DNA from: Nitrospira sp.
GTDB taxonomy: Bacteria; Nitrospirota; Nitrospiria; Nitrospirales; Nitrospiraceae
Assembly (NCBI GenBank): GCA_019636815.1
Contig: JAHBWT010000011.1
Coordinates: 1-64,000 of the forward strand
Direction of reading: 5' to 3'
DNA length: 64,000 nucleotides
Part shown: piece after piece, positions 9,532 through 20,000 of the stretch
Layout of the letters: each line of letters starts with the position of its first letter
Numbering within the stretch: the stretch's first letter is position 1
Made by a program: the position numbers and the translations under genes
Notes under the pieces: generated by a model
The model's input: the letters and a program-made list of their open reading frames with translations, nothing else
The model's database searches: none
Told to the model about the DNA's origin: nothing

Positions 9532-9543
9532 ATAGTATACAAT
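9532..9543. promoter_or_regulatory. Likely GntR operator upstream of the regulator gene
   Basis: ATAGTATACAAT differs at one base from the palindrome ATTGTATACAAT in the fdrA promoter. On the minus strand it includes TATACT, a good -10 hexamer, so bound repressor would cover the promoter of the GntR gene. The repeat of one unusual palindrome in just these two gaps supports a shared regulator. Confidence 0.6.
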
Positions 9544-9650
9544 GAAATGTACCAAATAAAATACGCTTGAACGGGGCGTCAATCGATAAACGACAGCGTG
9601 GAGAGTTGAGGGTGTGGCGGCCGAATCTCGTAGTCCCAGGACAGTGTTAC

Positions 9651-9684
9651 GATGACGAAAGAACCGCGGGTCTCTTTCGTCGTC
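9651..9684. terminator. Stem-loop between slp and the GntR gene
   Basis: Twelve-base arms GATGACGAAAGA (9651-9662) and TCTTTCGTCGTC (9673-9684) pair with one G-T position around a 10-base loop. It lies about 55 bp past the slp stop codon. There is no clear T-run on either side, so it may be a factor-assisted terminator or an RNA-stabilising hairpin. Confidence 0.4.
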
Positions 9685-9739
9685 GGGTATTCACAATGGT
9701 CTTACGGTAGGCCTATGACGTGTAATGATCCATGGGTGA

Positions 9740-10279
9740 TTACCACCAATAGTAAGGCCAGTACGGTGACCAGTAAGGACCCCAATAGGGACCGGGGCTG
9801 ATGGGGCGGCGGATGCGAGGTGCCTCCTCATCGTCTTCGGTCCACACGCGTAGATTGGTGATGTGTATGAGCGGGTAGGTATATTCGGTTTCATCCAGCG
9901 GCAGGACGATGGTACCGGCCATCTCTCCTGTCACGGTAAGGAACGTGCCGGGCGGCACCGTCGCAGGATCCAGGAATTCCTTCTGCAAGGCTACAAAACG
10001 GCCTTCGGACTTGCTGAGCTCCCTCGTTGGTTGGAGGGAAGAAGTCAGCGGCAATTGTAGGATTTCAATTCTGGTTCCTTCCTTGAGCCTTCTTGCTGCC
10101 AACACTTTCCCGCCGAAAGTGACCGGCTGTCCGTTGTACGATTCCGGTTCCGCCTTCACTTGCGAATAACTAATCTGAGGCGCGCCGGAAGATAGCGTGT
10201 CGGCATGCTCATCCGTCAATGCGCAAGCCGGCAGGATTAATAGTAAGAACGCGATGCCTACATGTCGGGGGATGTTCAT
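9740..10279 (-). CDS. Slp-family outer-membrane lipoprotein
   Basis: With ATG 10279 as start (MNIPRHVGIAFLLLILPAC) the protein is 179 residues with a lipoprotein signal and lipobox LPAC. The body ISYSQVKAEPESYNGQPVTFGGKVL matches the Slp (starvation lipoprotein) family, a small OB-like fold found in the outer membrane. The C-terminus is unusual: a Pro/Tyr/Trp-rich tail GPYWGPYWSPYWPYYWW. A start at 10315 would add 12 residues that spoil the signal peptide. It is divergent from the DsbA-like gene, with an 81-bp shared promoter region. Role is unknown beyond envelope stress association of the family. Confidence 0.8.
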   Translation of the reverse strand: MNIPRHVGIAFLLLILPACALTDEHADTLSSGAPQISYSQVKAEPESYNGQPVTFGGKVLAARRLKEGTRIEILQLPLTSSLQPTRELSKSEGRFVALQKEFLDPATVPPGTFLTVTGEMAGTIVLPLDETEYTYPLIHITNLRVWTEDDEEAPRIRRPISPGPYWGPYWSPYWPYYWW

Positions 10280-10360
10280 CGTAGGATTATAACAAAGAGC
10301 AAGAAGGCGCTCCATCCGTTATAATGGGCATCGGGCGCTTACCCGTGAAAGGAGTATGAA

Positions 10361-11017
10361 ATGAATGGTCGAACGCTGTCGATGGGGAAGTTTGTTCTTA
10401 TGGTTGTGGGAGTGATGGGGGTGTTCGCTGCACCGTTCAGCGCTCAGGCGACCAAACCGGAGCTGAAGGGGAAATTCGAAATACTCAAGGACGAACCTTC
10501 AACGCATCAGCCGGGCAAAGTGAAAGTGATCGAATTCGCCGACTTCTATTGCCCTCACTGCCATCATTTCGAGGAAACGGGGGTGCCTCTCCTCCAGAAA
10601 GAATTCGGTAATAAGGTCGAAATCACCATGGTCGGATTTCCCGTCATCCCCGGGAAGCTTCCGACTCCCTTCGATATGCATGAGCAGGCGAAGCTGATGG
10701 GCAAGGGAGACCGCATGAAAGAGATCTTGTTCCGCACCATCCATAAAGACAAAGTCGATGGCGTGTTGGACCGCTCCATACGCTCGCTGTTGATCAAAGA
10801 GGCCGGCTTGGATGTCACCGCCTTCGAAGCCGGACTGGAAAGCGGGAAGCCGGCCAAGCTGTTTGAAGAAGGGCGTCGATGGGGGGAGCGGATCAAGGTG
10901 TCGTCTACGCCGTCGCTCCTGCTGGATGGGAATATCAAGGTCGATGGCGCGAACATGACACCTGAAAACGTGATCACCATCGTCCGGAGCATTCTTGAGG
11001 CAGATGCAAAAAAATGA
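10361..11017 (+). CDS. DsbA-family thiol:disulfide oxidoreductase
   Basis: The 218-residue protein has a Sec signal peptide (about residues 1-30, ending AQA) and a thioredoxin fold with active site CPHC at residues 64-67, the redox motif of DsbA, inside FADFYCPHCHHFEE. The cis-proline loop is present as VSSTPSLLLDG. A helical insertion between these parts is typical of DsbA. A clear AAAGGAG ribosome site precedes the ATG. It lies just before the copper ATPase gene, so it may help fold disulfide-bearing periplasmic or copper-handling proteins. Confidence 0.85.
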   Translation: MNGRTLSMGKFVLMVVGVMGVFAAPFSAQATKPELKGKFEILKDEPSTHQPGKVKVIEFADFYCPHCHHFEETGVPLLQKEFGNKVEITMVGFPVIPGKLPTPFDMHEQAKLMGKGDRMKEILFRTIHKDKVDGVLDRSIRSLLIKEAGLDVTAFEAGLESGKPAKLFEEGRRWGERIKVSSTPSLLLDGNIKVDGANMTPENVITIVRSILEADAKK

Positions 11018-11099
11018 TGAGGGCTATTGTTGAGTCTTGAGACAAAAATCGGCTCATCACCTCAGCACGTAGGACTCGGAACTTCCCGTTTGAGGCGCA

Positions 11100-13727
11100 A
11101 TGGCAATCGATCCCATTTGCGGCATGACCGTTGATCCCGCGAAGGCGGCGGGGCAGTTCGACTATCAAGGCACGACCTACTATTTCTGCGCGCGGTCTTG
11201 CCTGGAACGATTTCGCGCTGATCCGGAACGGGTGCTCAGCAAGAAACCGCTGAACATCATCACGATGCCTGCCACGCGGAAACCGTTGCCGATGATGCAA
11301 CCGGCTCGGCAAGGTGAGATCGACCCAGTCTGTGGGATGACGGTGCAGCCTGCCACGGCGGCCGGTTCATACGAATATCGCGACACAAAATACTATTTCT
11401 GCGCCACGCGATGTCTCGAAAAATTTCGAGCCGACCCTGAGTATTACCTGATCCCGCCTGAACAGCGCATTCCAAAACCTGCTCCTGCTCCGGCCGGTGA
11501 CAACGTCAAGTATGTCTGTCCGATGGATCCCGAGGTTTCTGAATCCAAACCCGGTGCCTGCCCTATCTGCGGGATGGCATTGGAGCCGGAGGACGTGACC
11601 GTTCTGCCGACTCGCACCGAATATACCTGTCCCATGCATCCTGAGATCGTTCAGGCCGAACCTGGGAACTGTCCAATTTGTGGGATGGCATTGGAACCGC
11701 GCACTGTGGCAGTGGACGAAGCCAACCCGGAACTCGTCGACATGACGCGCCGTTTTTGGCAGAGCGTGGCCCTTGGGGCGCCTATTCTCGCCCTGATGAT
11801 TTCCGACATGCTGCCGGGGCAGCCGTTGCAGCACCTGGTGCCTGGGCGAGCGCTCGTCTGGTTTCAGTTTCTGCTGGCCACGCCGGTGGTGCTGTGGATC
11901 GGTCGTCCTCTCTTCGAGCGCGCCTGGTCGTCGATCGCCAGTCGCCACCTCAACATGTTCACACTCATCGGACTGGGGACCGGCGCGGCGTATTTGTACA
12001 GTGTTGCTGCCACGCTGGCTCCTGGGGTGTTTCCCGACTCCTTCCGTGCGCATGGAGGGGAGCTTGCCGTCTATTTTGAACCGGCGGTGGCCATCATCGC
12101 CCTCGTGTTGTTGGGACAGGTGTTGGAGCTGAGAGCCAGAAGTCGGACCAGCAGTGCCCTCAAAGCGCTCTTGGGACTGGCGCCGAAAACGGCCCGTGTG
12201 ATTCGAAGCGACAGCCGTGAAGAAGATATCCCTTTGGAACAGGTACAGGTCGGCGATCGGTTGCGCGTGCGTCCGGGCGAGAAGATTCCAGTGGACGGTT
12301 CGGTTCTGGAAGGCTCAAGTACCGTCGATGAATCGATGGTGACCGGTGAGCCGATCCCGGTGGAGAAGCAAACGGGGAACAAAGTTGTGGGAGCCACCGT
12401 CAATGGAACGGGAAGTTTTGCGATGCGCGCTGAGCGAGTGGGCCGAGAAACGCTGCTGGCGCAGATCGTGCGCATGGTCAGTGAGGCGCAACGTACCCGC
12501 GCGCCGATTCAACGGTTGGCCGACGTCGTTGCCGCCTACTTTGTCCCGATCGTCATCCTGGTTGCCGCGATCACCTTTGCGATTTGGGGGTTCTTGGGGC
12601 CTGAACCTCGCATGGCCTATGCGTTATTGAACGCGGTCGCGGTTTTAATCATCGCGTGCCCCTGCGCCCTGGGTCTTGCAACACCCATGTCGATCATGGT
12701 CGGCACCGGGCGGGGAGCTACGGCGGGCGTGTTGATCCGTAATGCTGAAGCGCTGGAGACCTTGGCCAAGGTGGATATCCTCGTTGTGGACAAGACCGGT
12801 ACGCTCACGGAAGGCAAGCCTCGTCTCATGACCGTTGCCCCGTTACCGGACCTCAGCGAGACGGAGCTTCTGAAGCTGGTAGCCGGTCTGGAGCAGAACA
12901 GCGAGCATCCCCTGGCGGCCGCGATTGTGGCGGGTGCTCAGGAGAGAGATATCGTTCCGGCGAAAGCGCAGCGGTTTCGCTCTGTCACGGGAAAGGGAGT
13001 GATGGGGACGGTTGAAGGACATGAGGTGGCAGTGGGGACGGCGTTGTTTCTGGAGGAATCGAATGCCGAGACCGCGGTGTTGTCGGCTCAGGCCGACCCT
13101 CTGCGGCATGAAGGCCAGACCGTCACGTTTATAGCCATCGACGGCAAGCCGGCCGGGTTGCTGGGGGTAGCCGATCCCGTCAAATCATCCACGCCGGAGG
13201 CCATCGACCTATTGCACAATGAAGGACTGCGAATCGTGATGCTGACCGGAGACAATCGGACGACCGCGGAGGCGGTCGCGCGGCGACTCCATATCGATGA
13301 AGTCCATGCCGAAGTGTTGCCCGAGCAAAAAGTGGCGGTCGTCAAGCGGCTCCAATCGGAAAGGCATGTCGTGGCGATGGCGGGAGACGGAATCAACGAT
13401 GCCCCGGCCTTGGCACAGGCGCACGTTGGAATTGCGATGGGAACAGGGACCGATGTCGCGATGGAAAGCGCGGGGGTGACACTGGTGAAGGGAGATCTTC
13501 GAGCGATCGCGCGGGCACGCCGGTTGAGCCGTGGGACGATGCAGAACATCCGGCAGAATCTGTTCTTTGCCTTTGCCTACAACACGCTGGGCGTGCCCAT
13601 TGCTGCCGGCATCCTCTATCCGTTCGTCGGCGTGCTTTTGAGCCCCATGATCGCCAGTGCCGCGATGACGTTCAGTTCCGTATCAGTGATCGCAAACGCA
13701 CTCCGTCTACGCAAACTGGCTCTCTAA
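11100..13727 (+). CDS. copA: Cu+-translocating P1B-type ATPase with doubled YHS and metal-binding modules
   Basis: The 875-residue inner-membrane pump exports monovalent copper using ATP. The N-terminus carries two YHS domains (DPICGMTV and DPVCGMTV, each with a later FCA..CL.KFRADP type segment) and two short heavy-metal-binding modules (CPMDPEV...[10 protein letters not shown] and CPMHPEI...[10 protein letters not shown]). The core has TGEPIPVEK, the membrane CPC motif in IIACPCALG (about residue 520), the phosphorylated aspartate in [11 protein letters not shown] (about 564), SEHPLA, and [14 protein letters not shown] in the seventh and MTFSS in the eighth membrane segment fit the Cu+ class. 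The paired modules look like a tandem duplication. A multicopper oxidase remnant follows 27 bp later. Confidence 0.93.
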   Translation: MAIDPICGMTVDPAKAAGQFDYQGTTYYFCARSCLERFRADPERVLSKKPLNIITMPATRKPLPMMQPARQGEIDPVCGMTVQPATAAGSYEYRDTKYYFCATRCLEKFRADPEYYLIPPEQRIPKPAPAPAGDNVKYVCPMDPEVSESKPGACPICGMALEPEDVTVLPTRTEYTCPMHPEIVQAEPGNCPICGMALEPRTVAVDEANPELVDMTRRFWQSVALGAPILALMISDMLPGQPLQHLVPGRALVWFQFLLATPVVLWIGRPLFERAWSSIASRHLNMFTLIGLGTGAAYLYSVAATLAPGVFPDSFRAHGGELAVYFEPAVAIIALVLLGQVLELRARSRTSSALKALLGLAPKTARVIRSDSREEDIPLEQVQVGDRLRVRPGEKIPVDGSVLEGSSTVDESMVTGEPIPVEKQTGNKVVGATVNGTGSFAMRAERVGRETLLAQIVRMVSEAQRTRAPIQRLADVVAAYFVPIVILVAAITFAIWGFLGPEPRMAYALLNAVAVLIIACPCALGLATPMSIMVGTGRGATAGVLIRNAEALETLAKVDILVVDKTGTLTEGKPRLMTVAPLPDLSETELLKLVAGLEQNSEHPLAAAIVAGAQERDIVPAKAQRFRSVTGKGVMGTVEGHEVAVGTALFLEESNAETAVLSAQADPLRHEGQTVTFIAIDGKPAGLLGVADPVKSSTPEAIDLLHNEGLRIVMLTGDNRTTAEAVARRLHIDEVHAEVLPEQKVAVVKRLQSERHVVAMAGDGINDAPALAQAHVGIAMGTGTDVAMESAGVTLVKGDLRAIARARRLSRGTMQNIRQNLFFAFAYNTLGVPIAAGILYPFVGVLLSPMIASAAMTFSSVSVIANALRLRKLAL

Positions 13728-13754
13728 AACGCTTGGGTCTACCGCCCATCGAAG

Positions 13755-13961
13755 ATGAATGACGAGGGGATACCCAGACGCCTCTTGCTGAAACGGGCGG
13801 GAGCGTTGGGGCTGCTTGCCGCGCTCCAACCGATTCTTCCATCCTGTGCAAGCCATCCGTTGCCACCCGTCACTCGCTCCGGTCAGGACAGTTCGACGCT
13901 CAGTGGTGAATTGATCGATCTGGTGATCAGCGAACGGTCCTTCGAGATCAATACCGGATGA
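13755..13961 (+). pseudogene. N-terminal remnant of a Tat-exported multicopper oxidase (CopA type)
   Basis: The 68-codon frame encodes a Tat-like leader (RRLLLKRAGALGLLAAL) and then ELIDLVISERSFEIN, which resembles the start of the first cupredoxin domain of CopA-type multicopper oxidases. It then stops; the copper-binding histidine motifs and over 400 residues expected for the family are missing, and no continuation was found in the next 200 bp in any frame. It lies directly after the Cu+ ATPase gene, where such oxidases often occur. I judge it a deletion remnant, though a tiny exported peptide cannot be excluded. Confidence 0.6.
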
Positions 13962-14170
13962 GTTCCGCATAACCTGGCCGCAAGGTTGGCAGAAGCACGT
14001 ATGCGCAGCTGCACGGGTTGTCGCTAACCTCCTCAAAGGGAGGCACCTTGCTGACTTGCGTGGCACCGACCCCACGACGATTCGCGTCGAAGCAGACCGT
14101 CTTGTCTGCAACGCCGTACCTCGTCCATGGTCTCACCAATTCGTTGAGTTCTTCCATTTAGGATCCGTGG
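13962..14170. other. Gap with no recognisable gene
   Basis: About 210 bp between the oxidase remnant and the end of the P2A ATPase gene. A 69-codon minus-strand frame (13948-14157) exists but has no family likeness and no ribosome site. The segment is probably leftover sequence at the deletion junction of the oxidase gene. Confidence 0.4.
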
Positions 14171-16909
14171 TCATTGCTCGGCCTTTCTTGGTCGCCGAGC
14201 GTGGCCCACAACTTTCACCATCTCCAACATCGCCAGCGGGATAGCACCCACCGCGAGTAGCAGCAGGCAGTCGGCGACCGACAGAAACGACGTCTTCAGG
14301 AAGAGCCCCAGCGTTGCGTTGTGATGGCTCCATACTTGAAGCCCGAAAGAAATCGACACCACGATAGTGAGGTTGATGTTCGAGAGCAGGGAGATGCGCC
14401 AGACGGGCTTGGTTGCGCTCCTACCGCCGAAGGCTCGCAGGAGTTCGGCGAAGACCAGAGTCGCAAAGGCCTCGGTGCGGGCCATTTCCTCGGTTCCCGT
14501 CTTCAAGCCGTAGAGATACACCGCGAACGATACGCCGGCCGTCAGGCAGCCGGTGAGCAGCATCATGCCGAGAAAACCGTGGTCGGTGATGCGTTCAGAC
14601 CGGCGACGAGGGCGGCGCGCCATCACGTCGGGATCGATGGGATCAGTGGCAAGGCAGAGAGCAGGCAAGCCATCGGTGACAAGATTAATCCAGAGCAAGT
14701 GAATCGGTAAGAGTGGGGTCGGGAGACCCATAACCACGCAGATGGTCATCAACAGCAGTTCACCCGTGTTGCCTGCCAGCAGGTATTGGAGCGTCTTACG
14801 GATGTTGTCGTAGATGCCGCGGCCTTCTTCGACGGCGGCGACGATCGAGGCGAAGTTGTCATCGGTGATGATCATGTCCGAGGCTTGCTTGGTGACTTCC
14901 GTTCCTGATTTCCCCATGGCGATGCCGATGTCGGCGCCCTTGATGGCAGGGGCGTCGTTGACTCCGTCGCCGGTCATCGCCACCACTGCATCGTTCGCTT
15001 TCCACGCCCGAATGATGCGCAGTTTGTGCTCGGCGGTGACGCGGGCATACACAGTCACCTTGGGCGCGCGTTCCCGTAGTTCTGTATCGGATAGTTTATC
15101 CAACTCCGATCCAGCAAAGGCGGTGTCGTCACCTGACGCGATACCGAGTTCGCGCGCGATGGCCATCGCAGTGTGCGGATGGTCGCCGGTAATCATCACT
15201 ACACGAATGCCGGCGTTGCGACATTTTGCGACGGCCTCTTTGGCCTCCTGACGCAACGGGTCATACATCCCCGACAGGCCGACGAACACGAGATCGTCCT
15301 CCACGGCCGCCGCGGTGAAGTCGACGGAGGACGCGTCATCCAAGTCACGATAGGCCGAGCCGAGCACGCGCAAGGCTTGCTGCGCCATCGCCTCGTTGTG
15401 CGACACAATGCTCCGGCGGTCTTGCTCGGTCAGGGGCCGAACCCCCGTGCCGGTGTAGAGATTGGTGCAGCGTTCCAGGAGCATGTCGGGCGCTCCGTTG
15501 ATGAAGGCGCGGAGCTTCCCGTCCGGCATCTTGCGAATGACCGTGCTGCGTTTCCGGTCGGAGTCGAACGGAATTTCATGCTGCTTCGGCAGGTCCTGCT
15601 CGATGCGCTCCCGGTTTCCGCCGGCCTTACGACCGGCAGCGAGCATGGCGCCTTCAGTGGGATCGCCGATCACGTTCCATGTTCCGCCTTCCTGGACGAG
15701 ATGGGCGTTGTTGCAGCCGAGGAGGACGGTCGCTAGTTCGAGTAACGGCGCGGCTTGCTGCGCGTCCGTTTTCTTGCCCTCGAAGTACACATCACCATCT
15801 GACTCGTAGCCTTCGCCGGTGACGTTGTAGCGTCGGTCTGCGACGTAGAGGGCGCGCACGGTCATCTCGCCGACGGTCAATGTGCCGGTCTTGTCCGTGC
15901 AAATGACCGTTGTCGAACCGAGCGTCTCGACCGCAGGCAGTTTGCGCACGAGCGCGCGGCGACGGGACATGCGCAATACTCCGAGCGCGAGCGCCACCGT
16001 GACGACGGCCGGCAACCCTTCCGGCACGGCGGCCACAGCGAGGCTGACCGAGGTCATGAAGAGCTCGAAAGGCGGTATCCCGCGCAGCAACCCCAGCCCG
16101 AACAGCAACGCGACGATGCCCAGCGTTGCCCACACGAGAAGCTGCCCGAATGAATTGAGCTTCTTCTGTAGAGGTGTGCCCTCCTCCCCGCCCGCCGCAT
16201 CAATCAGACCGGCGATGTGGCCCAGCTCCGTGTTCATCGCCGTAGCGACCACGACGGCTTGCCCGGTACCCGCCGCGACGCTGGTGCCCATGAAGATCAT
16301 GTTTTTACGATCGCCCAGCGGGACATCGCGCCGCTCCAACGTGTCGGCCTGTTTTGTGACCGCCTGCGATTCACCGGTCAGCGCGGACTCGATGCACTTG
16401 AGGGAGGTTGCCTCCACAAGCCGTGCATCGGCTGCGATCAGGTCACCGGCTTCCAGTGCGAGGATGTCGCCCGCGACGACGCCCGAGGCTGGAATCGACG
16501 TGACTTGTCCGCCGCGCCGCACCGTGGCGTGGGGCGAGGTCATCTTTTTGAGTGCCGCGATGGATTTCTCAGCTTTGAATTCTTGGTAGAAGCCGATGAC
16601 GGCATTGAGAATAACGATGGTGAGGATGGCGATGGCGTCCATCCGTTCGTCCAGCAGCGCAGATATAAGAGCTGCAGCGATGAGAACCCAGATAATGAGG
16701 CTTTTGAACTGCGTGAGGAACATGTGGAACGGGCTGATGGGTTTGCTTTCTTTCAACTCGTTCGGGCCGTTCGCGGCCAGTCGGCGTGCGGCCTCCGACG
16801 AAGAAAGCCCGGAGACTGCGGAGCCGAGTTGGGCCAACACTTCCTCGGCAGACTGGCTGTGCCAGGCTTTGCCGTTTGGTTGTGTGGCAATGGCTGGTGC
16901 TGTGGTCAT
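14171..16909 (-). CDS. P2A-type cation-transporting ATPase, probably Ca2+ (PMR1/SERCA-like)
   Basis: A 912-residue P-type ATPase. Visible parts are the N-terminal cation-ATPase domain with [27 protein letters not shown] in the actuator domain, PEGLPAVVT in membrane segment 4, [11 protein letters not shown] at about residue 335, [10 protein letters not shown], and in membrane segments 5-6 GNTGELL and [12 protein letters not shown]. The Glu of PEGLP, Glu of GNTGE and the N..TD of NLVTDG match the calcium-site residues of SERCA-type pumps, so Ca2+ (or Mn2+) export is likely. It has no heavy-metal motif such as CPC. It lies downstream of cusA on the same strand with a 116-bp gap and may be transcribed separately. 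Confidence 0.87.
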   Translation of the reverse strand: MTTAPAIATQPNGKAWHSQSAEEVLAQLGSAVSGLSSSEAARRLAANGPNELKESKPISPFHMFLTQFKSLIIWVLIAAALISALLDERMDAIAILTIVILNAVIGFYQEFKAEKSIAALKKMTSPHATVRRGGQVTSIPASGVVAGDILALEAGDLIAADARLVEATSLKCIESALTGESQAVTKQADTLERRDVPLGDRKNMIFMGTSVAAGTGQAVVVATAMNTELGHIAGLIDAAGGEEGTPLQKKLNSFGQLLVWATLGIVALLFGLGLLRGIPPFELFMTSVSLAVAAVPEGLPAVVTVALALGVLRMSRRRALVRKLPAVETLGSTTVICTDKTGTLTVGEMTVRALYVADRRYNVTGEGYESDGDVYFEGKKTDAQQAAPLLELATVLLGCNNAHLVQEGGTWNVIGDPTEGAMLAAGRKAGGNRERIEQDLPKQHEIPFDSDRKRSTVIRKMPDGKLRAFINGAPDMLLERCTNLYTGTGVRPLTEQDRRSIVSHNEAMAQQALRVLGSAYRDLDDASSVDFTAAAVEDDLVFVGLSGMYDPLRQEAKEAVAKCRNAGIRVVMITGDHPHTAMAIARELGIASGDDTAFAGSELDKLSDTELRERAPKVTVYARVTAEHKLRIIRAWKANDAVVAMTGDGVNDAPAIKGADIGIAMGKSGTEVTKQASDMIITDDNFASIVAAVEEGRGIYDNIRKTLQYLLAGNTGELLLMTICVVMGLPTPLLPIHLLWINLVTDGLPALCLATDPIDPDVMARRPRRRSERITDHGFLGMMLLTGCLTAGVSFAVYLYGLKTGTEEMARTEAFATLVFAELLRAFGGRSATKPVWRISLLSNINLTIVVSISFGLQVWSHHNATLGLFLKTSFLSVADCLLLLAVGAIPLAMLEMVKVVGHARRPRKAEQ

Positions 16910-17025
16910 ACGGGGCTTCTTTCAGAACAAGTCATTGCATGCAGACCCCTCTCCCGCTCTTCTATTGCGGAGTACACGTCTGGGACGATGATCGGAACGA
17001 CTCGAAGCATTCGGTTTACTCATTC

Positions 17026-20000
17026 CTACTCGTCCTTCACACCGTACGTTCGAGGCGCTCGTTGTTCTTTCCACCATCGCCACATGACATAGACGGGCGG
17101 AATGACGAACAACGTGAGAATCATCGCCGAGAACACTCCCCCGACCTGCGGTGCGGCAATTCGTTTCATCACGTCGGCACCGGTTCCGGTGGCCCACATC
17201 ACCGGGAACAGCCCGATCACATCCACAACACCGATCATGGCCATCGGCCGAATGCGCTCGACCGCCCCCAGTTGGACGGTCTCGATGAGGTCTTGAAGAG
17301 TTCGCAACCCCCCGGCCTCTTTTCGCCGCTTGCAAGCCTCGTCGAGATAGGCCAGCATCACGGCGCTGGTTTCCGCCGCGGTCCCCACGACCGTGATCAG
17401 TCCCACCCACACGGCAATGCTCATGTTGTATCCGAGGATCGACAGGTACCAGACGGCGCCGACTAACGAGAGCGGCACGCCGACCATCACCATGCAGGTT
17501 TCCGCCACGGAGCGGAACGCAAAATAGAAGGTGACGAAGATGATGACGAGCGTCAACGGCACGACGAACTTCAGCCGTACTTTTGCCCGCTCCATAAACT
17601 CATATTGACCGGACCAGGCAATCGTGTAGCCTGGCGGCAGCCCAACTTTTTCCGCCACAACGCGTTTAAGATCCTCCACATAGCCGCCGACATCACGTCC
17701 CTTCATGTCCAGAAAGACGTAGCCAGCCAACATGCCGTTTTCGTCACGAATCATCGGCGGGCCATTGACGAACCGCAGCGTCGCAAGTTGGGCCAGCGGT
17801 ACTTGAGCACCGGTCGGCGTGTCAACGAGCACGCGCTTCAGCTTTTCAGGATTATCCCGCAACTCACGGAGATAGCGGACGTTAATTGGATAGCGCTCGC
17901 GGCCTTCGATCGTGGTCGCGATATTTTCACCCCCGATCGCGGTTTCGATGATCTTGCCGACATCCATCAGCTTCAGACCATAGCGTGCGATCTCGTCACG
18001 GTTGATGTCGAAGTCGAGGAAATAGCCGCCGGACACTCGTTCGGCGTAGACACTGCGTGTCCCTGGCACCTCTTTGAGGACCATTTCCAGATGTTCGCCG
18101 ATCTGTTCGATCTGCGTGAGGTCGGGACCGAAGATCTTGATCCCTACCGGTGTTCGGATTCCGGTGGTCAACATGTCGATCCGTGCCTTGATCGGCATCG
18201 TCCAGGCGTTCGTCACACCGGGCAACTGCAGTGCCCGATCCATCTCATCAATCAATCCCTCGTAGCTCAGACCGGGTCGCCACTGTTCTTTCGACTTCAG
18301 CGATACCATCACTTCCATCATGCTGAAGGGCGCCGGGTCAGTGGAGGTCTCCGCCCGTCCCGCTTTGCCGAAGACGTGCTCCACCTCGGGGAATGAGCGA
18401 AGCTTCCGGTCCATGATCTGGAGCAGCCGACTCGCTTCCGTTACCGAGAGCCCTGGCAGGGTCGTGGGCATGTAGAGGATCGTGCCCTCATACAGGGGCG
18501 GCATGAACTCGGAGCCCATGCGCTGATAGACCGGCACGATGCTCAACAGGAGTCCGATGGCTAAGACCACCACAGTTCCGCGATGCAGCAACGTCCATTT
18601 CAACAGAGGAGCATAGAGGCGCTGAAGGCTCCTGCTGACCGGGTGCTTCTGTTCCGGAAAGATCTTTCCGCGAATGAAGGTCGGGAGGCAGGCGGGCACC
18701 AGGGTAATGGACAGCACCGCACACATGGCGATCGCGAGGTTATTCGTCCAGGCGAGTGGCTTGAACATGCGACCTCCCTGGGCTTCGAGGGCAAAGATAG
18801 GAATGAACGAAATGGCAATGACGAGGACGGAGGCAAAAATAGGCGGGCCAACTTCTTTAGCGGAATTGATCAGCACTTGCAGCCGATCGCTCTTTCGTCC
18901 CTCCCGTTCCCAGTCCTCTAAGCGCTTGTGCGCGTTGTCCACTATCACGATCGACGCATCCACCATGTCGCCGATCGCGACGATGATGCCGCCCAGCGAC
19001 ATGATGTTGATGCCGATCTCCATGATGTACATCGGAATGAATGCAATCAGCACCGCAATCGGTAAGGTGAGGATGGGAACGATCGCGGAACGGACGTGCA
19101 GCAAGAAGGCAATAATGAGCACGCCGGTCACAAGCAGTTCTTCCAGGAGACTTTCGCTGGCCGTGGCAATCGATTCATGAATGAGGTCGCTCCGGTCATA
19201 GACCGTGACGACCTTCACGCCTTTCGGCATGGAGGGTTCGATCTCCTTGAGTTTGGCCTTGACTCGTTCGATCACGGTGAGAGCGTTTTCGCCGAACCGC
19301 ATGACCACGATGCCGCCAGCGACCTCGCCTTGGCCGTTGAGCTCCGCCAACCCTCGTCGCATATCCGGCCCGAGCCGGACCGTCGCGACGTCGCGCAACA
19401 GAATCGGCGTGCCGTTGTCGTTGACTGCTACGGCGATCTTCTCGATATCCTCAGCCTTCTTGATGTAACCTCGGCCACGGACCACATATTCGATCCCCGA
19501 AAACTCTACGACGCGGCCACCCACGTCGTTGTTGCTTTGTCGAATCGTTTCCACAATGGAGGGAATGGACAGGCGATAGGCCAATACTTTGGTCGGATCG
19601 AGATTCACTTGGTACTGCCGGACAAAGCCGCCGATACTGGCTACCTCGGCCACTCCTTCCACGGCTCGCAACCAGTACTGCAGATACCAATCCTGGAAGC
19701 TGCGTAGACCGGCCAGATCATGCTGACTGGTCTCATCGACCAGGGCGTACTGAAAGACCCAGCCCACGCCGGTCGCATCCGGGCCGAGCTGCGGCGTGAC
19801 ACCATCTGGCAGACGGCCTGCGATCTGGTTCATATACTCGAGGACGCGGGTACGTGCCCAATAGATATCCGTGCCATCCTTGAAGAGGACATAGACATAC
19901 GAGAAGCCGACGTCCGAGAAGCCACGCACGACCGTGACTTTTGGCGCAGACAGCAGGGCCGTGACGATCGGATAAGTGATTTGATCTTCAACGAGATCGG

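Noticed and set aside
13948-14157. Minus-strand 69-codon frame beside the oxidase relic
   Set aside because: No ribosome site, no family and location in apparent deletion debris.
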